Shown: positions 32,639 through 41,312, counted from the first letter of the stretch. The stretch: 64,000 nucleotides of DNA from Flavobacterium sp. LC2016-13 (GCF_009707955.1 NZ_WMDQ01000014.1:62001-126000); one strand, 5' to 3'. Notes: generated by a model not told the origin, from the letters alone. Translations and numbers: made by a program.

Positions 32639-34615
32639 ATGACTTTCAAAGAACAAATACAACAAGGAATTCCATCGATATTACCTTCAAAAGCAGTATA
32701 CGATTTAGCGATTAACCATGCGCCAAAACGAAAAGAAATTCTTTCTGCAGAAGAAAAAAAACTGGCTCTTAAAAATGCATTGCGCTATTTTGAACCCAAA
32801 CATCACGCTGAATTAATTCAGGAATTTTCAGAAGAATTAGAAACTTACGGGCGTATTTATATGTATCGTCTACGTCCGGAATACAGAATGTACGCGCGTC
32901 CAATTGATGAATATCCGGGAAAATCATTGCAGGCAAAAGCGATTATGCACATGATTCAGAATAATCTGGATTATGCTGTGGCGCAACATCCGCATGAATT
33001 GATTACGTATGGCGGAAATGGTGCTGTTTTTCAAAACTGGGCACAATATTTATTGACAATGAAATATTTGTCTGAAATGACAGATGAGCAGACTTTAACG
33101 ATGTATTCAGGACATCCGATGGGATTATTTCCTTCACATTCTGAAGCACCGAGAGTTGTCGTTACAAACGGAATGGTGATCCCAAATTATTCTAAACCGG
33201 ACGATTGGGAAAAAATGAATGCTTTGGGCGTTTCGCAATACGGACAAATGACTGCAGGAAGTTATATGTACATTGGCCCACAGGGAATTGTACACGGAAC
33301 TACAATTACGGTTTTAAATGGTTTCAGAAAAATAAAACAAAATCCGGAAGGAAGTTTATTTGTAACTTCCGGACTTGGCGGAATGTCTGGTGCGCAACCA
33401 AAAGCCGGAAATATTGCCGGTTGTATAACAGTCTGCGCCGAAGTAAATCCGAAGATTACTAAAATCCGTCATGAACAAGGATGGATTAATGAAATCGTAA
33501 CTTCTACAGAAGAATTGATAAAAAGAGTCGCTTCGGCGAAAGCCAATAAAGAAACGGTTTCAATTGCTTATTTAGGAAATGTAGTTGATGTTTGGGAATG
33601 TTTCGACAAAGAAAATATCAAAATTGATTTAGGTTCAGATCAAACTTCACTTCATAATCCATGGGCTGGCGGTTATTATCCGGTTGGGATTTCTTTTGAA
33701 GAAGCCAATAAAATGATGGCTAAAAATCCGGATTTATTCAAAGAAAAAGTTCAGGAAACTTTACGCCGTCATGCTGCTGCAATAAACAAACATACGGCAA
33801 AAGGAACTTACTTTTTTGATTATGGAAATGCGTTTTTACTTGAAGCTTCGCGCGCTGGTGCCGATGTAATGGCAGAAAACAATATCGATTTTAAATATCC
33901 GAGTTATGTTCAGGATATTATGGGACCAATGTGTTTTGATTACGGTTTTGGCCCTTTTAGATGGGTTTGTACTTCTGGAAAACCAGAAGATTTACAAAAA
34001 ACAGATACAATTGCAAGTCAGGTTTTAGAAGAATTGGCGAAAACTTCTCCAAATGAAATTCAGCAACAAATGCAGGACAACATCAAATGGATAAAAGGAG
34101 CGCAGGAAAATAAATTGGTTGTAGGTTCTCAGGCTCGTATTTTATACGCTGATGCTGAAGGAAGAATTAAAATTGCAGAAGCTTTTAATCAGGCGATTGC
34201 AAAAGGTGAAATTGGAACTGTGGTTTTAGGCCGCGATCACCATGATGTTTCAGGAACTGATTCTCCTTACAGAGAGACTTCTAACATCTATGACGGATCT
34301 CGTTTTACGGCAGATATGGCGATTCAAAACGTGATTGGTGACAGCTTTAGAGGGGCAACCTGGGTATCTATACATAATGGCGGCGGAGTTGGCTGGGGAG
34401 AGGTTATTAACGGTGGATTTGGTATGGTTCTTGATGGTTCTAAAGAGGCTTCAAAACGTTTAGCATCAATGCTTTTTTGGGATGTTAACAACGGAATTTC
34501 AAGACGAAGCTGGGCCAGAAATGACGAAGCTATTTTTGCCATAAAAAGAGCAATGGAAGTTCAGCCTTTATTAAAAGTAACTTTGCCTAATATTGTAGAC
34601 GAAAGTTTATTTTAA
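32639..34615 (+). CDS. hutU: Urocanate hydratase
   Basis: Converts urocanate to imidazolone propionate, the second step of histidine breakdown. The 658-residue protein is about 100 residues longer than the Pseudomonas-type enzyme, as I recall for Bacteroidota members. Family motifs are clear: LITYGGNGAVFQNWAQY, YSGHPMGLFPSH, TVTNGM-type VVTNGMVIPNY, GLGGMSGAQPKA (NAD-binding) and FGPFRWVCTSG. No hutH, hutI or hutG is adjacent, so the pathway genes must be elsewhere or absent. Confidence 0.96.
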   Translation: MTFKEQIQQGIPSILPSKAVYDLAINHAPKRKEILSAEEKKLALKNALRYFEPKHHAELIQEFSEELETYGRIYMYRLRPEYRMYARPIDEYPGKSLQAKAIMHMIQNNLDYAVAQHPHELITYGGNGAVFQNWAQYLLTMKYLSEMTDEQTLTMYSGHPMGLFPSHSEAPRVVVTNGMVIPNYSKPDDWEKMNALGVSQYGQMTAGSYMYIGPQGIVHGTTITVLNGFRKIKQNPEGSLFVTSGLGGMSGAQPKAGNIAGCITVCAEVNPKITKIRHEQGWINEIVTSTEELIKRVASAKANKETVSIAYLGNVVDVWECFDKENIKIDLGSDQTSLHNPWAGGYYPVGISFEEANKMMAKNPDLFKEKVQETLRRHAAAINKHTAKGTYFFDYGNAFLLEASRAGADVMAENNIDFKYPSYVQDIMGPMCFDYGFGPFRWVCTSGKPEDLQKTDTIASQVLEELAKTSPNEIQQQMQDNIKWIKGAQENKLVVGSQARILYADAEGRIKIAEAFNQAIAKGEIGTVVLGRDHHDVSGTDSPYRETSNIYDGSRFTADMAIQNVIGDSFRGATWVSIHNGGGVGWGEVINGGFGMVLDGSKEASKRLASMLFWDVNNGISRRSWARNDEAIFAIKRAMEVQPLLKVTLPNIVDESLF

Positions 34616-34623
34616 TTGATAGT

Positions 34624-34645
34624 GTCATCCTGAGCGAAGTCGAAG
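34624..34645. repeat. Copy of the GTCATCCTGAGCGAAGTCGA repeat
   Basis: A 22-nt intergenic sequence after hutU, the inverse complement of the copy at 7566-7588. It lies between the hutU stop and the next lipoprotein gene. Confidence 0.8.
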
Positions 34646-34683
34646 CCTGACAAAGAAACAAGAACATTAAACATTTTAAAAAT

Positions 34684-35220
34684 ATGAAAACATTCAAATT
34701 AGTACCCGTTTTTTTGCTTTTGATACTAGCCTCTTGCAGCACCGTTAGTGTTTATTCTGATTACGACAAAAACGTAGATTTTGCGCCTTATAAAACGTAT
34801 GCCTTTTTTAAGCCGGGAATTGATAAAGTCGAAATTTCTGATTTGGATAAAAGAAGAATTCTGCACGCAATAGATACTGAATTACAGGCAAAAGGTTTTA
34901 CCAAAAGCGAAAATCCTGATTTATTAGTAAACATTTTTACTAAATCGAGAGAACAAGTAAACGTAAACCAATTTAGCGCCGGATGGGGCTATGGTTGGGG
35001 ATGGGGATGGAATCCTTACATGATGTACGGAAACCAAACTACTGTTTCGACTTCTACAGAAGGAACTTTATTTATTGATTTAATCGATGCCAAAAAGAAA
35101 GAAATGATCTGGCAAGGTGAAGGCGTTGGAACTTTAACTAAAAACGTCGATAAAAAAGATGCTAAAGTACAAGAGATTGTAAGCAAAGTTTTGGCACAAT
35201 ATCCTCCGGTTAAAAAATAA
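34684..35220 (+). CDS. DUF4136 lipoprotein
   Basis: A 178-residue lipoprotein with signal peptide MKTFKLVPVFLLLILASC (C18). The mature part has the DUF4136 pattern: VYSDYDKNVDFAPYKTYAF and ELQAKGFTKSENPDLLVNIF. A Gly/Trp/Tyr-rich segment (GYGWGWGWNPYMMYG) follows, then TLFIDLIDAKKKEMIWQGEG. It is probably periplasmic-facing in the outer membrane. The family function is unknown. The next downstream feature is the ilvA leader, which has its own -7 box. Confidence 0.88.
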   Translation: MKTFKLVPVFLLLILASCSTVSVYSDYDKNVDFAPYKTYAFFKPGIDKVEISDLDKRRILHAIDTELQAKGFTKSENPDLLVNIFTKSREQVNVNQFSAGWGYGWGWGWNPYMMYGNQTTVSTSTEGTLFIDLIDAKKKEMIWQGEGVGTLTKNVDKKDAKVQEIVSKVLAQYPPVKK

Positions 35221-35224
35221 TTAA

Positions 35225-35232
35225 TACATTTG
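35225..35232 (+). promoter_or_regulatory. Putative -7 box of the ilvA leader transcript
   Basis: TACATTTG matches the Bacteroidota -7 consensus 18 nt before the leader ATG at 35251. No clear -33 TTG is at 18-21 nt. Confidence 0.5.
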
Positions 35233-35250
35233 TTTTTCAGAGAAGAAAAA

Positions 35251-35310
35251 ATGACAAACTTAAATATCATCATTATCGCTATTATTAGCATTATTGCAAT
35301 TAAGCAATAA
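35251..35310 (+). CDS. Isoleucine-rich leader peptide of ilvA (attenuator)
   Basis: A 19-codon open frame reading MTNLNIIIIAIISIIAIKQ. Nine of its 19 codons are isoleucine, clustered at codons 6-9, 11-12, 14-15 and 17. It has its own ATG and stop and lies between a -7 box (35225-35232) and a terminator (35354-35380), 187 nt upstream of ilvA, which commits threonine to isoleucine synthesis. This is the layout of ribosome-mediated attenuation: stalling at Ile codons when Ile-tRNA is scarce should prevent terminator formation. The 16-residue run after MTN has no other evident use. Confidence 0.85.
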   Translation: MTNLNIIIIAIISIIAIKQ

Positions 35311-35314
35311 TGGC

Positions 35315-35360
35315 GAGGTGTTGTATAAATAAGTAAACAAATACAATTTTATGAAACCTC
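35315..35360 (+). promoter_or_regulatory. Possible antiterminator pairing of the ilvA attenuator
   Basis: GAGGT (35315-35319), just after the leader stop codon, is complementary to ACCTC (35356-35360) in the left arm of the terminator; TT/AA pairs can extend it past a bulged G. A ribosome ending at the leader stop would cover the first part, whereas a ribosome stalled on Ile codons would leave it free. Confidence 0.5.
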
Positions 35361-35380
35361 CCAAATCGGGAGGTTTTTTT
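35354..35380 (+). terminator. Attenuator terminator upstream of ilvA
   Basis: Perfect 9-bp stem AAACCTCCC/GGGAGGTTT with a 5-nt loop AAATC, followed by further T. It lies 43 nt after the leader stop and 117 nt before ilvA, so it would cut the transcript before ilvA unless antitermination occurs. Confidence 0.9.
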
Positions 35381-35403
35381 ATTTTAATGAATATTTAAAT
35401 AGC

Positions 35404-35480
35404 CACGAATTACACGAGTTTACATGAATTATTTTTTTGTTTAGTAAAAAAAAAATCAGATAAAATTTGTGGAATTCGTG
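35404..35480. repeat. Inverted-repeat element between the attenuator and ilvA
   Basis: CACGAATT (35404-35411) and AATTCGTG (35473-35480) flank A/T-rich DNA containing TACACGAGTTTACATGAATT. A similar phrase ACACGAATTTCATGAATTTTC occurs near 53206-53226, suggesting a dispersed family. Confidence 0.5.
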
Positions 35481-35497
35481 ACCAAAAAAACAATACA

Positions 35498-36742
35498 ATG
35501 GATTTATTTAACGAAGTACTTGCCGCAAAAAAGCAACTCGAAGATGTAGTTGCCGCTACTCCACTCACTCAAAATTTGAATCTTTCAGATGAATTTGAAT
35601 CTACTATTTTATTAAAAAGAGAAGATTTGCAAATTGTCCGGTCGTATAAAATCAGGGGCGCGTACAACAAAATTTCTTCGTTGACAGATATTGAAAAAGC
35701 AACCGGAATTGTTTGTGCAAGCGCAGGAAATCATGCGCAAGGCGTCGCTTATTCCTGTAATCTTTTACAAATAAGAGGCAAAATTTATATGCCAAAAACG
35801 ACTCCGAAACAAAAAGTAAAACAAGTTCAGTTATTCGGAAAATCGTTTGTTGAAATTGTGCTAACCGGAGATACTTTTGATGATGCTTATGCTTCGGCAA
35901 TGGCAGATGCCATCAAAAATCATAAAATTTTTATACATCCTTTTGATGATGAAAAAGTAATTGCAGGACAAGGAACTGTAGGTTTAGAGATTTTGGAGAG
36001 CTTTAAAGAACCTATCGATTATGTTTTTGTTCCGATTGGTGGCGGCGGACTGGCTTCGGGATTATCAGAAGTTTTCAAACATTTAAGCCCTAATACTAAA
36101 ATTATTGGCGTTGAACCAAAAGGTGCTCCTTCAATGAAAACTTCGATTGAAGAAAATAAAAATACGGCTTTAACAACCATTGATAAATTTGTAGATGGCG
36201 CGGCGGTAAAACAAGTTGGAGACAAAACTTTCGAAATTTGCCGTTATAATCTTGAAGATATTATTCTGGTTCCCGAAGGAAAAGTATGCACGACAATTCT
36301 TCGATTATACAATGAAGAAGCAATGGTTGTAGAACCTGCAGGAGCCTTGACAATCGCTGCTTTAGATTTTTATGCAGATAAAATAAAAGGCAAAAATGTA
36401 GTTTGTGTGGTTAGCGGAAGTAATAATGATATCGAAAGAACTGCCGAAATAAAAGAACGCTCATTGCTTTATGAAGGTTTAATGCATTATTTCATGATTC
36501 AGTTTCCGCAACGTCCGGGAGCTTTAAAAGAGTTTGTAAATAATATTTTAGGTCCGGATGATGACATTACCTATTTTCAATTTGCGAAGAAAAACAGTCG
36601 TGAAGTTGGATCTGTAGTTGTTGGTTTAGAATTAAAAAACAAAAATGATATTATGTCCATCAAATTGAATATGACAAAAAATGGTTTTGAGTTTCAATAT
36701 CTAAATGATAACCAGGATTTGTTTACACAATTAATCGGCTAA
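35498..36742 (+). CDS. ilvA: Threonine dehydratase (threonine ammonia-lyase)
   Basis: Converts threonine to 2-oxobutyrate, the first step of isoleucine synthesis. The 414-residue protein has K51 in VRSYKIRGAYNKI as the PLP lysine, SAGNHAQGVAYS, and the phosphate-binding VPIGGGGLASG. The C-terminal regulatory domain (about 330-414: FPQRPGALKEFVNNIL) is ACT-like and single, matching the shorter class of biosynthetic enzymes with one regulatory domain. It is a single gene with an isoleucine leader upstream and a terminator downstream, so it is probably controlled at both transcript and enzyme level. Confidence 0.96.
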   Translation: MDLFNEVLAAKKQLEDVVAATPLTQNLNLSDEFESTILLKREDLQIVRSYKIRGAYNKISSLTDIEKATGIVCASAGNHAQGVAYSCNLLQIRGKIYMPKTTPKQKVKQVQLFGKSFVEIVLTGDTFDDAYASAMADAIKNHKIFIHPFDDEKVIAGQGTVGLEILESFKEPIDYVFVPIGGGGLASGLSEVFKHLSPNTKIIGVEPKGAPSMKTSIEENKNTALTTIDKFVDGAAVKQVGDKTFEICRYNLEDIILVPEGKVCTTILRLYNEEAMVVEPAGALTIAALDFYADKIKGKNVVCVVSGSNNDIERTAEIKERSLLYEGLMHYFMIQFPQRPGALKEFVNNILGPDDDITYFQFAKKNSREVGSVVVGLELKNKNDIMSIKLNMTKNGFEFQYLNDNQDLFTQLIG

Positions 36743-36752
36743 TTAAAAACGA

Positions 36753-36784
36753 AAAAGGCTGCATGATATGTCATGCAGCCTTTT
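36753..36784. terminator. Bidirectional terminator between ilvA and the GH30 gene
   Basis: Perfect 14-bp stem AAAAGGCTGCATGA/TCATGCAGCCTTTT with loop TATG. It serves ilvA on the plus strand and the convergent GH30 gene on the minus strand. Confidence 0.92.
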
Positions 36785-36827
36785 AAAATCAAAAATAAAA
36801 TTACTAATTAAATTTCCGATTCCCAGT

Positions 36828-39218
36828 TTATTGTTTCAGTACTTTTTTAGAATATGATCTCTGGCTATCATTTACTTTAACAACATAAAGTCCTTTTGGT
36901 AATTTAGAAATTTCTATTTGAGCTTCATTTCCATTTACAAAATCGACAGTTCTTTTTAATACACTTTGACCCGATACAGAATAAACTTCAACTTGACCTG
37001 AACCTGAATTTGGAGTATTAATTTTTAAATAATCATTGGTTGAATTTATGTAAACAGAAAAATCTAATGAAGTCGCTGGTTCTGCCACGCCAACTTTTTT
37101 AGCCGTAGATTCAACCTGTACAAGTTGCCATTGTTGGTTTAAATTTGCTGTATAAGCCCAAACCTGAATATTGGCTCCGTTTGCTGTAGAAACATTTTCA
37201 ACATCTAATGATTTTCCACTGTTTACATTAATGATTTTATAATAACCGCCGCCAAGACTTGTAACTGTCCATTTAAATTCATTTGAAGCAGAGAATGTTC
37301 TTTGCTGCACTTTTATTCCATCTGCAGTACTATTATTTTCAGTTGCCAGATACATTCCGGTCGATTTTACAATAATGTAGAAATTTCCGCTTCCGTCAGG
37401 AACAAATTTCCAACGTTGATTATTTCCGCCTCCATTTGTAACATCATATTGCTGAATTCTGCCACCGCTTGTTGTCGAATTATCAGCAACATCTAATCCT
37501 TTATTACTATTTCTCGAAATAATATTATAATATCCGGGAAAAGTTGATGACGATGTTGTTACAGTTATCGCGCTTGTTGCAGTTTTAGCCCCATCTACAG
37601 TTGTTACGGTTATAGTTGCTGTTCCTTGTGAAACTCCAGTTACCAATCCGTTTGAATTTACGCTTGCAACAGCTGTGTTGCTTGAACTCCAGTTTACGTT
37701 TTGGTTTGTAGCATTACTTGGTGAAACTGTCGCTGATAATTGCGTTGTCGCTCCCGCTGCAACTGATGCTGAAGCCGGACTCACGCTTACTGCCGTAACC
37801 GGAACTGATGAACCTGTTGCCCAATTGAATGTAACCGCTGATGAAGCAGGAACTGAATAATTGAAGGCTGATGATCCTGAAACAACTTTAATTGTATTTG
37901 CTCCTCCTGAATTATAAATTACAAGTGCAATTGATCCGTCAGGGTTTTTAAATCCGGCTGAATAAATAGAGCCACTTGTGCTTGAAGAAGAAATTCTTAA
38001 AGCACCCGGTTTCACAAATTTTGAGATTTGACCAATAATATAATACGCTACATTTTTAGTATAATTTGTACTATTGTTAACCGTAATAGCGCCTAAACAA
38101 GTCGAACATCCGCCTGGAGTACGTGGCCCTAAACTTGAGTTATTTGCTGCATTCCATTCTAATACCGTTTTTGCCCAGTTATTTGTACTACCAATAACTA
38201 CGTTTTGCATGTGCCAGCCAAAATCTCCGCTAAAACTTCCGCCTGATCCGGTATATTGTTCTGTAAAATATACGTTTTTGTTGGTCGCATTTCTTACTGT
38301 TGACATCGCTGAAATATTTCCTAGATACAAGTGAAACGCAGCACCATCAACATAACTGCTGTTGTTTAAAACATCTATAGGATAAGCTGTATTATCGCAA
38401 TTGTGATCAAAAGCTATGATTTTTATATTTCCGTAACCTGCAGTTGCCATTTGTGGCCCAAGTTGTTGATTAATAAAATTCTTTTGTTCTGTAGAATTCA
38501 TTAACATACTTGGCTCATTATTTGGGTTTTCCGGTTCGTTTTGAGGCGTGATTCCCCAAATCGAAATTCCTTGTGCCTGCATCGCTGCAAAGTATTTTAC
38601 AAAATATCTCGCATAGGCAGCATAATATTGTGTTTGCAAACTTCCGCCAACCCATGAATTATTGGTTTTCATCCAACGCGGTGCTGACCACGGCGTTGCC
38701 AATATTTTTATATTAGGATTAATAAGCAAAATCTTTTTTATAAATGGAACTAAATAAGTCAAATCCGGTCCGTTAAGACTGAAATTGTTCATATTTACAT
38801 CGCCCGAAGTTTCGTTATAACTATAAGAAGAGCTGCTTAAATCAGAAGCACCAATACTAATTCTGACAACGTTCGCATTTAATCCCGTAGTTGGATTATA
38901 CAAATCATTAAGTAATTGATTTTGTTGTGTGGCAGCCATTCCGCTAATAACTTCGCAACTACCTTCGGTAAGTGTATAACCAAATCCATCCATGGTTTGA
39001 TAAGTTGTTGCTGCATTAATTGTAACTGTAGAAGGATTTGTTCCTGAATTTGCTCCAAAGCCAACAGTCGCTTGCTGTTGCAATAGTTTTGTCTGGTCTC
39101 CTGATGTTATCCAAGGCGTAACAGTTTGAGCATTAGTAATAAACGAAGTCATAATAATGATATACATTATTAAGGTAAACTTCATTCGGTTTTGTGGTTT
39201 TTGGGTAATTTTCTTCAT
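36828..39218 (-). CDS. Secreted GH30-family glycoside hydrolase with Big_2, ricin-type lectin and T9SS sorting domains
   Basis: A 796-residue secreted enzyme. The signal sequence (about 12-30) ends before NAQTV. The catalytic domain (about 40-465) shows the GH30 pattern DGFGYTLTEGS, acid/base E228 in ITPQNEPE and nucleophile E320 in VYFTEQYTG. It is followed by a bacterial Ig-like domain (475-553: VTAVSVSPASASVAAG), a ricin-B-type lectin region with QxW-like repeats (QRWKF, FKWTV, QQWQL; 560-700) and a C-terminal type IX sorting domain ending PKGLYVVKVNDSQRSYSKKVLKQ. Substrate is likely a beta-glucan or glucuronoxylan-type sugar, not assignable here. The start could also be the ATG at residue 12. 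Confidence 0.9.
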   Translation of the reverse strand: MKKITQKPQNRMKFTLIMYIIIMTSFITNAQTVTPWITSGDQTKLLQQQATVGFGANSGTNPSTVTINAATTYQTMDGFGYTLTEGSCEVISGMAATQQNQLLNDLYNPTTGLNANVVRISIGASDLSSSSYSYNETSGDVNMNNFSLNGPDLTYLVPFIKKILLINPNIKILATPWSAPRWMKTNNSWVGGSLQTQYYAAYARYFVKYFAAMQAQGISIWGITPQNEPENPNNEPSMLMNSTEQKNFINQQLGPQMATAGYGNIKIIAFDHNCDNTAYPIDVLNNSSYVDGAAFHLYLGNISAMSTVRNATNKNVYFTEQYTGSGGSFSGDFGWHMQNVVIGSTNNWAKTVLEWNAANNSSLGPRTPGGCSTCLGAITVNNSTNYTKNVAYYIIGQISKFVKPGALRISSSSTSGSIYSAGFKNPDGSIALVIYNSGGANTIKVVSGSSAFNYSVPASSAVTFNWATGSSVPVTAVSVSPASASVAAGATTQLSATVSPSNATNQNVNWSSSNTAVASVNSNGLVTGVSQGTATITVTTVDGAKTATSAITVTTSSSTFPGYYNIISRNSNKGLDVADNSTTSGGRIQQYDVTNGGGNNQRWKFVPDGSGNFYIIVKSTGMYLATENNSTADGIKVQQRTFSASNEFKWTVTSLGGGYYKIINVNSGKSLDVENVSTANGANIQVWAYTANLNQQWQLVQVESTAKKVGVAEPATSLDFSVYINSTNDYLKINTPNSGSGQVEVYSVSGQSVLKRTVDFVNGNEAQIEISKLPKGLYVVKVNDSQRSYSKKVLKQ

Positions 39219-39382
39219 TGTTTTTTGATTTTTTAATAATTAAATTTTTCTCATTTTTTAAGATTAATATTATTAATTCACATCAATATTATGTCAAAAA
39301 TAATTAAAATAGCAATTATTTAACTTTACAAAAACCCATCATTTTGAAATTTAAACCTTACAAAAACTTATCAACTTTTTTT

Positions 39383-39412
39383 TCAATTTATTGAATATCA
39401 ATTTATTGAATA
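39383..39412. repeat. Two tandem copies of a 15-bp palindrome-containing sequence
   Basis: TCAATTTATTGAATA occurs twice in direct tandem. Each copy contains palindrome TCAAT-TT-ATTGA, and the junction makes a second palindrome, TTGA-ATA-TCAA. The periodic palindromes look like an operator pair upstream of the haemoglobin gene. Confidence 0.7.
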
Positions 39413-39571
39413 ATTTAAAAACAGCTAAAATCTTACTTTAATTTTAAGCTATTACATATCAAACGATTAAACAGAGAATTAAGTTTCTAAAATCCGTTTA
39501 TAGCTGCTTTTTTACACTAATTAATAATTGGAAAATGACAAATATCAGTGAATAGACAGAAAGTTAAATCG

Positions 39572-39579
39572 TATTTTTG
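39572..39579 (+). promoter_or_regulatory. Putative -7 box of the truncated haemoglobin gene
   Basis: TATTTTTG followed by C, 23 nt before the ATG. Confidence 0.5.
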
Positions 39580-39602
39580 CAATTCATTTATACCACAAAA
39601 AC

Positions 39603-39986
39603 ATGACAACTCTTAAAGATATTTCTAATATAGAAGACATACAACAAATGGTTAATACTTTCTATGATAATGTTAGAAAGGATGACTTAATTGGACCCAT
39701 TTTCAATGATAAATTACAAGATCGCTGGTCTGAACATTTGCAAAAAATGTATGGTTTTTGGCAAACGATTCTATTTGATGTTCGTGCATACTCAGGAACT
39801 CCTTTTCCACCACACAAACAATTATCGGTAGATAAAACGCATTTTGATCGTTGGATTCAACTATTTAATACAACAATTGACGCTCAGTTTTCAGGACCAA
39901 TTACCGAAGAGGCAAAAATGCGAGCTACAAATATGGCATATATGTTCAACCATAAAATTGATTATTTCAGGAATTTAGAAAAATAA
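39603..39986 (+). CDS. Group III truncated haemoglobin
   Basis: A 127-residue haem protein of the 2-on-2 globin family, group III. YDNVRKDDLIGPIFND is the family opening. FWQTILF and PPHKQLSVDKTHFDRWI follow, with H80 as the expected proximal haem ligand. Group III proteins are linked to oxygen or nitric oxide handling, with the role here unproven. It is a single gene on the plus strand. The convergent DKNYY gene begins 5 nt past its stop, so the two 3' ends are very close. Confidence 0.93.
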   Translation: MTTLKDISNIEDIQQMVNTFYDNVRKDDLIGPIFNDKLQDRWSEHLQKMYGFWQTILFDVRAYSGTPFPPHKQLSVDKTHFDRWIQLFNTTIDAQFSGPITEEAKMRATNMAYMFNHKIDYFRNLEK

Positions 39987-39991
39987 TTTTT

Positions 39992-41074
39992 CTATTTTTT
40001 CTTTGCAGTTATGATTTGTCCATTTTTGTATTGATGTTTCCCATCTTCCCAAACACCATATTCTGAGGTTTGTTTAAACGTTTCAGGATTTGCTCCTTTT
40101 AAGATATCATTCTTAAAGTAAACATGTTTAGCGTCTTTTGAATATTCATTTGAAATAATTTTGAAACTTGAATAATCGGCTTCAATGATTTTTTTACAAT
40201 CATAATAAACACTATTCTTGTCTTTTGAGAAATTATAATCTAATACTTCAAAAGTTTTTACATCAATTTCAGGAAACATAATCCCTTTGTTAATCAAAAC
40301 ATTATCAACAACTATTGTCCAATAATCTATTTTTTCTACTGCAGTAATGGAGTCGAAAGTATTAAGTTCAAATTCAGCCTTTGTAAAAGCAGAAACGACT
40401 GAATTACCAATCTGAACATACGTTTCATTGATAGGATGAATTTCACCATCGATCATTTTATGTTTTCGAATAACCTCATCAACTTCCAACGTTTCTATTC
40501 CTTCACCTCTATAACTGATAATAGCATAAATAAAATTGGCATCAACGGCAATTGCGTCATTTAAAGGCCTGAAAGTATCCGGATTACCTTCAACTTTTTT
40601 ATTTTTAAAATAAACAGAATTCGCATCTTTAAACCAATAATTACGTCGGTAATCTTTAATTGACGGATCTAATAACTGATACGTTTTTGGGTCTGCACCA
40701 TCAACAATTTCCAGTTCGTCAAATTTTTTACCGTTAACATTGTATACGTGATTCTTATCTTTAATAACAAAAGCATCAATTTTAAAAGTATCAAAATCAA
40801 CTGATTGTTTTTTTCCTTTCCAGAATACATTCATATTATCTTTTCCAAAATCTTCATTTATAGGCTCAAAAGTGGAAACATCTGCATTAGATTCAAAATA
40901 ACCTAACTCAAACCAATTACCCATTGGTGAGTAAACAATTAGATTTTTTCTGTAATGATGAAAATAGGAATTTGAGACTTTTAAATTTACGGGGTCTCCT
41001 ATTTTAAATAGAAAAAACCTAATGCCAAAAAAGCCTAAAATAATTATTGATAAAACGATAAGTAAAACTTTCAT
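39992..41074 (-). CDS. DKNYY-repeat protein
   Basis: A 360-residue protein with an N-terminal membrane segment (MKVLLIVLSIIILGFFGIRFF). The body contains repeats of the DKNYY family, such as SKDKNSVYYDCKKI, SKDAKHVYFKNDIL and FKDANSVYFKNKKV, each a short beta unit with a D-K-x-x-V-Y-Y/F core. Such proteins are probably envelope-associated beta-rich proteins of unknown function. The start is at the transmembrane segment. The gene is single and converges on the haemoglobin gene. Confidence 0.82.
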   Translation of the reverse strand: MKVLLIVLSIIILGFFGIRFFLFKIGDPVNLKVSNSYFHHYRKNLIVYSPMGNWFELGYFESNADVSTFEPINEDFGKDNMNVFWKGKKQSVDFDTFKIDAFVIKDKNHVYNVNGKKFDELEIVDGADPKTYQLLDPSIKDYRRNYWFKDANSVYFKNKKVEGNPDTFRPLNDAIAVDANFIYAIISYRGEGIETLEVDEVIRKHKMIDGEIHPINETYVQIGNSVVSAFTKAEFELNTFDSITAVEKIDYWTIVVDNVLINKGIMFPEIDVKTFEVLDYNFSKDKNSVYYDCKKIIEADYSSFKIISNEYSKDAKHVYFKNDILKGANPETFKQTSEYGVWEDGKHQYKNGQIITAKKK

Positions 41075-41312
41075 GTTTGTGTAATTTCAAATAATACTAT
41101 CTGTAAATCTAACTAATTTTTAATACTATTCTAATAGTTGCATTTTATTTAAAAAAAACAGAAGAAAAGACTCGAATGTAATTTTAGCTGAAAGGAAATA
41201 AATTAAAGATTGTGTAATAAAATGATCTTAATATTAAAAATCTCTATTAAAAAAAATTATTTTAGTACTCTAAATTCGTAATTTTACATTCTTAATCTAC
41301 AACGTTTTCGAA

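Larger units (their letters stand above)
39219..39602. other. Divergent region between the GH30 and haemoglobin genes
   Basis: A 384-nt A/T-rich region without coding potential. It holds a -7-like box for the GH30 gene on the minus strand (TATTTTTG, 39295-39302), a 15-bp tandem palindromic repeat (39383-39412) and the haemoglobin -7 box (39572-39579). Confidence 0.5.

Noticed and set aside
13313..39218. SusC/SusD and the GH30 enzyme as one polysaccharide utilisation locus
   Set aside because: They are more than 18 kb apart with about 20 unrelated housekeeping genes between.
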